The notes beneath the pieces were generated by a model. It did not search any database, was not told where the DNA came from, and saw only the letters and a program-made list of their open reading frames with translations. Positions 58,740-64,000 of a stretch of DNA of 64,000 bases are shown here, piece after piece. This DNA comes from Leucaena leucocephala. Taxonomy: Eukaryota; Streptophyta; Magnoliopsida; Fabales; Fabaceae. Numbering within the stretch: the stretch's first letter is position 1; each line of letters opens with the position of its first letter. The stretch spans positions 11,860,001 through 11,924,000 of the forward strand of contig CM073545.1 in the NCBI GenBank assembly GCA_037074615.1. Direction: 5' to 3'. Position numbers and translations under genes: made by a program.

Positions 58740-61700
58740 TTAGTAAAATAAAATTCAACCAAAATATATAGTAGCATATGAAAGTAGCTATAGTAATCAC
58801 ATAACTCAATCCACAATAATAAACTTAGTTCAACATAAATGGAGTCAACCCAGTGATTCAATTTCAACAACATATACATAGAAACATCTAGATCTAGGAA
58901 ATTCTAAATACAAATTGGAGATCAAAACATAAAAGTGAATAAAAAGAACTCCCCATTAAGCTCTTAAACTCAAGACATTATATTGCTCTCCAATCCTCAG
59001 GAGTTGGAACCCTAGCCTTTCAGCCTCTCTCAACTATACAAGTCCTCACTATTTATCTTCTTCGTTAATTACCATCACTTCTTCCTTTAAATCTGAAACC
59101 TTTTTTATGAATTTTTTTGTTATGACAGCGCTCCATCACATTCATCTATATATTCTCACTTCCTGTGACATCAATTTCTCTAAAAGTGAATGAAGACGTT
59201 GGCTTCATGTTAGTACCACTTTCGTTGAATCTTTTAGAAGGTTATCTGGAAATTCAGAAATTAATAAAAGAAAGTCATCATAGTTGCATAGCAAGTTGAG
59301 TATTTTTACAGTTCAATACCCTGTACGATTGGGTTTCTCAAAATAATTCTGTCTAATAATACTTTTTTGATCGGGGGCAATAAGTATTTCCATCAATAGT
59401 GTAATATATATTGGAAAATTGAAGTAGGTCTTACTTGCAAAGCAACTCTTGTAAAGTTGGGACTGTGAATGAAGTCGGCAGTGACCGAAATGTCGTAGCT
59501 TGATTCAAATTTCAAAGTCCATGGCATTATGCGAAAAACGATGGAATACTATTATTAAAAAAATCAACAAAAAGTTTCAAATTTAATGGAAGAATATGAT
59601 GATGAAGCTGATTAGAGCGTTGCAGACTATGAGGACTTGCAAGTTGGAAGAGGCTGAAACAGTAAAAAAATTAGGCGAGATTAGAACTAGGGATTATAGA
59701 ATCCCAAAAACACCCTTAGGTGTAATTATGAATTTCAAGTCAGGATAAATTAATAACACAGTAAAAATTGCATGTCATCTGTTTAGTCGTAGGTTCAATG
59801 TTAGAGAAATAGTTATATACTCTGACACGTCATCTGAACTCTGTCCAATCAAAATATAATAACTCAGCTAATGAATCATATAAAAAATTCATGATTTATT
59901 TTATTTTTAAGAAAAATAAATATTTTAATTTGAAAAAGTAAATTCTAATTTGAACCAAATTAAGATGCTTATTTTTTGTTTAAAAATAAAATATAATATG
60001 ATTAGTTTCATATAAGTCATCAGTAAATTAGAATTAAAATGTTATGAGTTATTATATTTTGATTAGATAAAATTTAAATGACTTGGTATTTATGTAAAAG
60101 AGCTAAAATTAAAGGGGGTTATTTGTATCTTGGCCTATAATTCGTAATTGACGATATTGTATAAAACCGTTCCAACTGGACCTTATATAAGGATGCGCTC
60201 CAAACTAAAGCAACTTGTTTATACGTAAATGTGTGTGTATATCTATCTATATCAACCTATTTAATTTGCGGATCAAACATTGGGCCCTTTAGCTTTTAAA
60301 ATCAACTTATATCACATAAAAATTTATTTAAAAATTACTTTATTATTCATAATAATTAGGCTCGGATTGACGAACACTTTGATCCACAATGAATGGAAAT
60401 TCCAAGGAACATATTATATTAAGTGTGTGGCAGGTTGTGTTCCTTTCTTTCAACAACTTGGAAATTTTCATGTGCTGAACAATGAATATACAGAAAATGA
60501 CTTCTTTCCTTTAAGTGGGATCGAGTTTTGAATTGAAGGGCTGTTATGGAACCAAACATGTGAAAATTAGTTATGAAGATGAAACTATGATTATCTCACA
60601 AGTTGCCCAAGTACCAAGCACCCCTATATATTCCAAAATCAATTATAAACATAAAATTATGGTTATCTTATAAAATTGCTCGAGATTCTATTTTTACCCT
60701 TATTAGTTAAAGGGATATAAGCCATAATAATTGAGGGATTAATTTAGAAAAGTGTCAAATCTAAATAATCAAAATTAATATGATCCGCTATTTTTATAAC
60801 CTTTGGGCTACCTAATACTGGGCACTTTTTTTTTATTATATTACCAAATATCCAAGCCGGCTAATTCAGAAAAAGATTTTGCAGCTATAATGATATCTCT
60901 CCTCAGTGAATTTTTTGAATAAGGTAGAATTCGAACACAATTCACCTATTTTAGAATCCAAGTACCCTTCGTTTAGTTCAATATTTTATGCTTTAAAAAA
61001 ATTGAAAAAAATTATACTCTTAGCCAAATAAAAAAGAGGGAGAGACTTGCAATGAACCGTCCCATTCAAATTCAATATAAAGAAAGGAGCACGTACTGCC
61101 CAGTTACTATATCTCCCGTACTTCCTGGCATTAGTCAATATGGAGCCGTCTTCAATTCCAACCAGCTGTATTCATAATAGATTACGAATTAATTCCTTTA
61201 GAAAATAACAAAAAATGGGTTCGATTTAGACAAGCTTTACAAAGAAGCAGTTTAGTACATTATTAGCATAATATATTGAACTTTATATTCTTTTCTTGAT
61301 TTTGATGATGACAGATTTTTTCTAAATTAACTTGGTCTTGTTATTATTGGAGATTTGATTCATGCAGTTTAATTTTGATGAAAATAGTTTCTCATGTCAT
61401 AGTAATTTTCTATTAAAAACATATCTACATTGTATTTTAAATCTAGTTATTTTGCAATTATTTAATTAATTTTTTTTTTACTAAGAGCATCACCAAAAGA
61501 AACTATATATATGTTAGTGTTTATCTATATAAAAATTGTAGAAGTTTATATAATAATCCTAATGAACTATAAAAAGATAACATGCTAATAAGGATATTGT
61601 TTTATACAAATTTTCATGAAACTTAATTTACAATGAAACTTCTTATTTGTTTATTTAGTCAAGGTATCCTTATCTTTCCGTAGTTTAAAATACAGAGTAT

Positions 61701-64000
61701 TTTTGTATCTTATAACAAGTGTGCTTTTCAGAATTTTAACTTGTATTATCTTCTTTACGGGGGTGAGGTAATTTATTATATCATCTAACAGCTTGTTGGT
61801 TTTACATTGAAACTTATTAAACTCTTATATTCATGCAAATAACTCTGATACCATATTAATTTTAGGAAAAATAATAAAAAAAGACTCTAAAAAATTAATA
61901 AATATTAAAGTAAGACAGTTACTAATAACAAATCAAGCGTACCAATTATAAATTAAACATTACCAACACAATATCCTACTTCAACATTTATCATTTTTGA
62001 GAGTTTTTTTTGTCATTTTCCCTTAATTTTATACATTACTTATCCTTATATAGGTTAAAGTTTAAAGGGATTATCTACGTATCAATTAAAGTTTGATTGG
62101 TTATATATGCACAAAAAATAAAATCTAAAGGGTCATATACTTGATAGTTAGGAGTTAGTTATTCACATATACATAAAAAAAACTCGTAGAGGTCTATTAT
62201 ATTAAATTTTAAAGAGTAAGCATACGTACATGATTTAAAATTCAACAGAGTTTTTAGTGCAATTTAGCTTTAAAATTATAAGAGTTTAGTTTTGATGGTT
62301 TGAAATTGGGCTTATGTGAAACTATACAGATCCAAAAAATAATTAAATGAATTGGGGCCTAGTTAGACATAATTTTGGGATTAGTGGTATTTATGTGTTA
62401 CCCGCGCATGCAAAAACCAGAAGGCTAAAAGACAAAAATCTTGACGCAAGGGATGAGGTTATAAGATGACGTAAAAGACATGAGTCAGTGAAATAAAGGC
62501 ACCCATTGCTTGTCTTCCTACTTTGGAGAAATTCATGGGTATATCCAGGGTACCACGTCATTCAAACGCTTGCCAATTAAAATGCTCCATTAAGGGCTCG
62601 GCCACCATGGGAAGATTCCCAAAGTTCGGCATTAGGGGTGTGTTAGAGAGGAGAGATAACAAAAGGTCAAAAAATTATAAGGGTAAAATCATAATTTCTC
62701 ATAAGAATATCTTAAAAATGCATGTAAAAAACTTTTGGGATTTGCTTCTGGAAAATTATTGTTTTAAATAAGAGAAACTATGGTTTTATCAATAATCAAT
62801 TCTAACACAAAAATATGTGTTTGAGTGTTTTAAGAAGAGGGTAGAGAGATGGAGAGAGCTCTTGCAGTTGAAGATATATAGTGTGCCGTAATTTGACGAG
62901 GTCCTGGATGTAATACAGAACCAGACCTAATGGAATTGGGGATCATAGTTCATGACAAAATTGCCCTTCTGATTAAGTTGTGGGTTTGGAATTTAATAAA
63001 TTAATGAAATACTTAAAACTCCATCTCATTCGCCACTTGATCTTGAGTAGGCTGACGTGGCATAAACTCTATTAAATTTAACTGACATTTTAACGGTAGG
63101 GGGCTCAGGGTCAAAATCAGTTGGTTGAGGGTGTGGAATTTAAACTTTTAAAGACGAGGGGTTACTCGCAACTCACCTAAAGTTTGGGGGGAGTTATTTT
63201 AGTCTTTTTTTAATATTTCAATTATTTGGCTATAACTGAATTTTTTTTTGTAAACACTGAACCGAATCAATCTCTGTGTGAACTAAAAAACAAAGACAAT
63301 AAGTTTGATTTTGTTATATCTCTCAAATGTGTATTATTGCACATTCCAAATGAGAGATAGTGATAGGTATTTATTAGCCTCAGAGAGATATCTTGAAGTG
63401 GTGTCTATTGAAACAATACCTCTTCAATTAGAAAGTTATAACCATGTGTTTAGATTCATGAACCCTATACGTTGATTTGTTGAACCCTATATATTAATTC
63501 ATGAACGAATATAAATTAAATAATTAATAATAATTTTTCATGAAGAGTAACAATTTTTTAGGGATATAACTCCTAACGCAACCTATAATATGGTAGACTA
63601 ACCTTTAACTAATTATCTTATATGAACATGTGTGCATGAATTATGCATGGGATCTTAGACCATTGTATGCCACTTTAATTGACACATTTATGGCCTTGTG
63701 TCTTTCATGAGAGCTTTCAGAGTCAAGCCCTTAAGTTCTTAGAAGCGGCCCCACTTCTCTCTCATATAAGTAGACTCCGTCAAGAGCACCACCATGAATA
63801 AATGTTCTAGCAAATATATACTTACATATCTATTAAGAGCCAAATTATGCTCAACCTTCCCCCTTTTAGTCTCATCATTACCAAACACTTCTAAAACTTG
63901 ATATGCATTAAAATGTCAAGTACTTGTAATTATTCTGATCTTAAGACTTGATGAAGATCAAGTGTGAGTTGGGTTTCACTATTGGTGATCAACATGTGCA
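58740..64000. other. intergenic, no gene recognised
   Basis: Long AT-rich stretch. Open frames such as 60280-60531 and 62523-62771 have no recognisable family. 62620-62780 carries AAGGGTAAAATCATAATTTC and other MITE-like wording. 63040-63210 (GACGTGGCA, TTAACGGTAGGGGGCTCAGG, AAGTTTGGGGGGAG) looks like a dispersed non-coding repeat. No RNA gene seen. Confidence 0.45.

Noticed and set aside
1..64000. CRISPR array, bacterial operon or phage-defence system
   Set aside because: The window is plant nuclear DNA; no spaced short palindromic repeats or polycistronic genes are present.

Overview
The window looks like plant nuclear DNA, most likely from a eudicot. It is AT-rich, its genes carry GT-AG introns, and between them lie many non-autonomous transposons, a SINE, (AT)n microsatellites and a decayed endogenous pararetrovirus. 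The species cannot be fixed from the sequence alone. Exon ends were placed by hand from splice signals, reading phase and family knowledge; no alignment or transcript was available.

Layout. 1-7000: AT-rich intergenic DNA with small MITEs and a 109-bp tandem repeat split by a 990-bp CACTA-type element. 7012-7275: 5' stub of a UGT88-like glycosyltransferase gene. 7280-8570: probable piece of the long repeat family described below. 8571-about 15950: one genome-length, disrupted copy of a Caulimoviridae-type pararetrovirus (movement protein, coiled coil, coat protein with zinc knuckle, protease, reverse transcriptase, RNase H, an unassigned 3' coding part, TATA box and tRNA-Met primer site). About 15960-18589: a reverse-strand copy of the long repeat family. 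19953-22325 (minus): a two-exon gene for a LEA-like protein with a C-terminal DUF4149/TMEM205-like membrane domain, with four ACGT-core G-boxes upstream. 25629-32657 (minus): a nine-exon SWC2/YL1 gene whose introns hold a Ty1/copia relic with a nested MITE and a long-arm foldback element.

33470-42722 (minus): a nine-exon apyrase gene. Its last two exons and 3' flank are tandemly duplicated, so an intact second pair of terminal exons lies downstream. 44400-50420: remains of a CACTA (En/Spm) element with short repeated motifs and a Ptta-like relic, interrupted by a 2.98-kb element (45618-48596) with a 9-bp target duplication. 51263-51518: a Stowaway-type MITE. 52975-54513 (plus): an intact two-exon germin-like protein gene behind a tandemly duplicated promoter. 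56421-56607: a tRNA-derived SINE with a 15-bp target duplication. 57000-58640: an RPA70-like relic, probably from a Helitron. 58740-64000: no recognisable gene.

The four intact genes have unrelated roles: a stress or seed protein, a chromatin remodeller subunit, a nucleotide-hydrolysing enzyme and a cell-wall cupin. They do not form a cluster. The notable material is structural: terminal-exon duplication, promoter duplication, nested transposons and the viral integrant.
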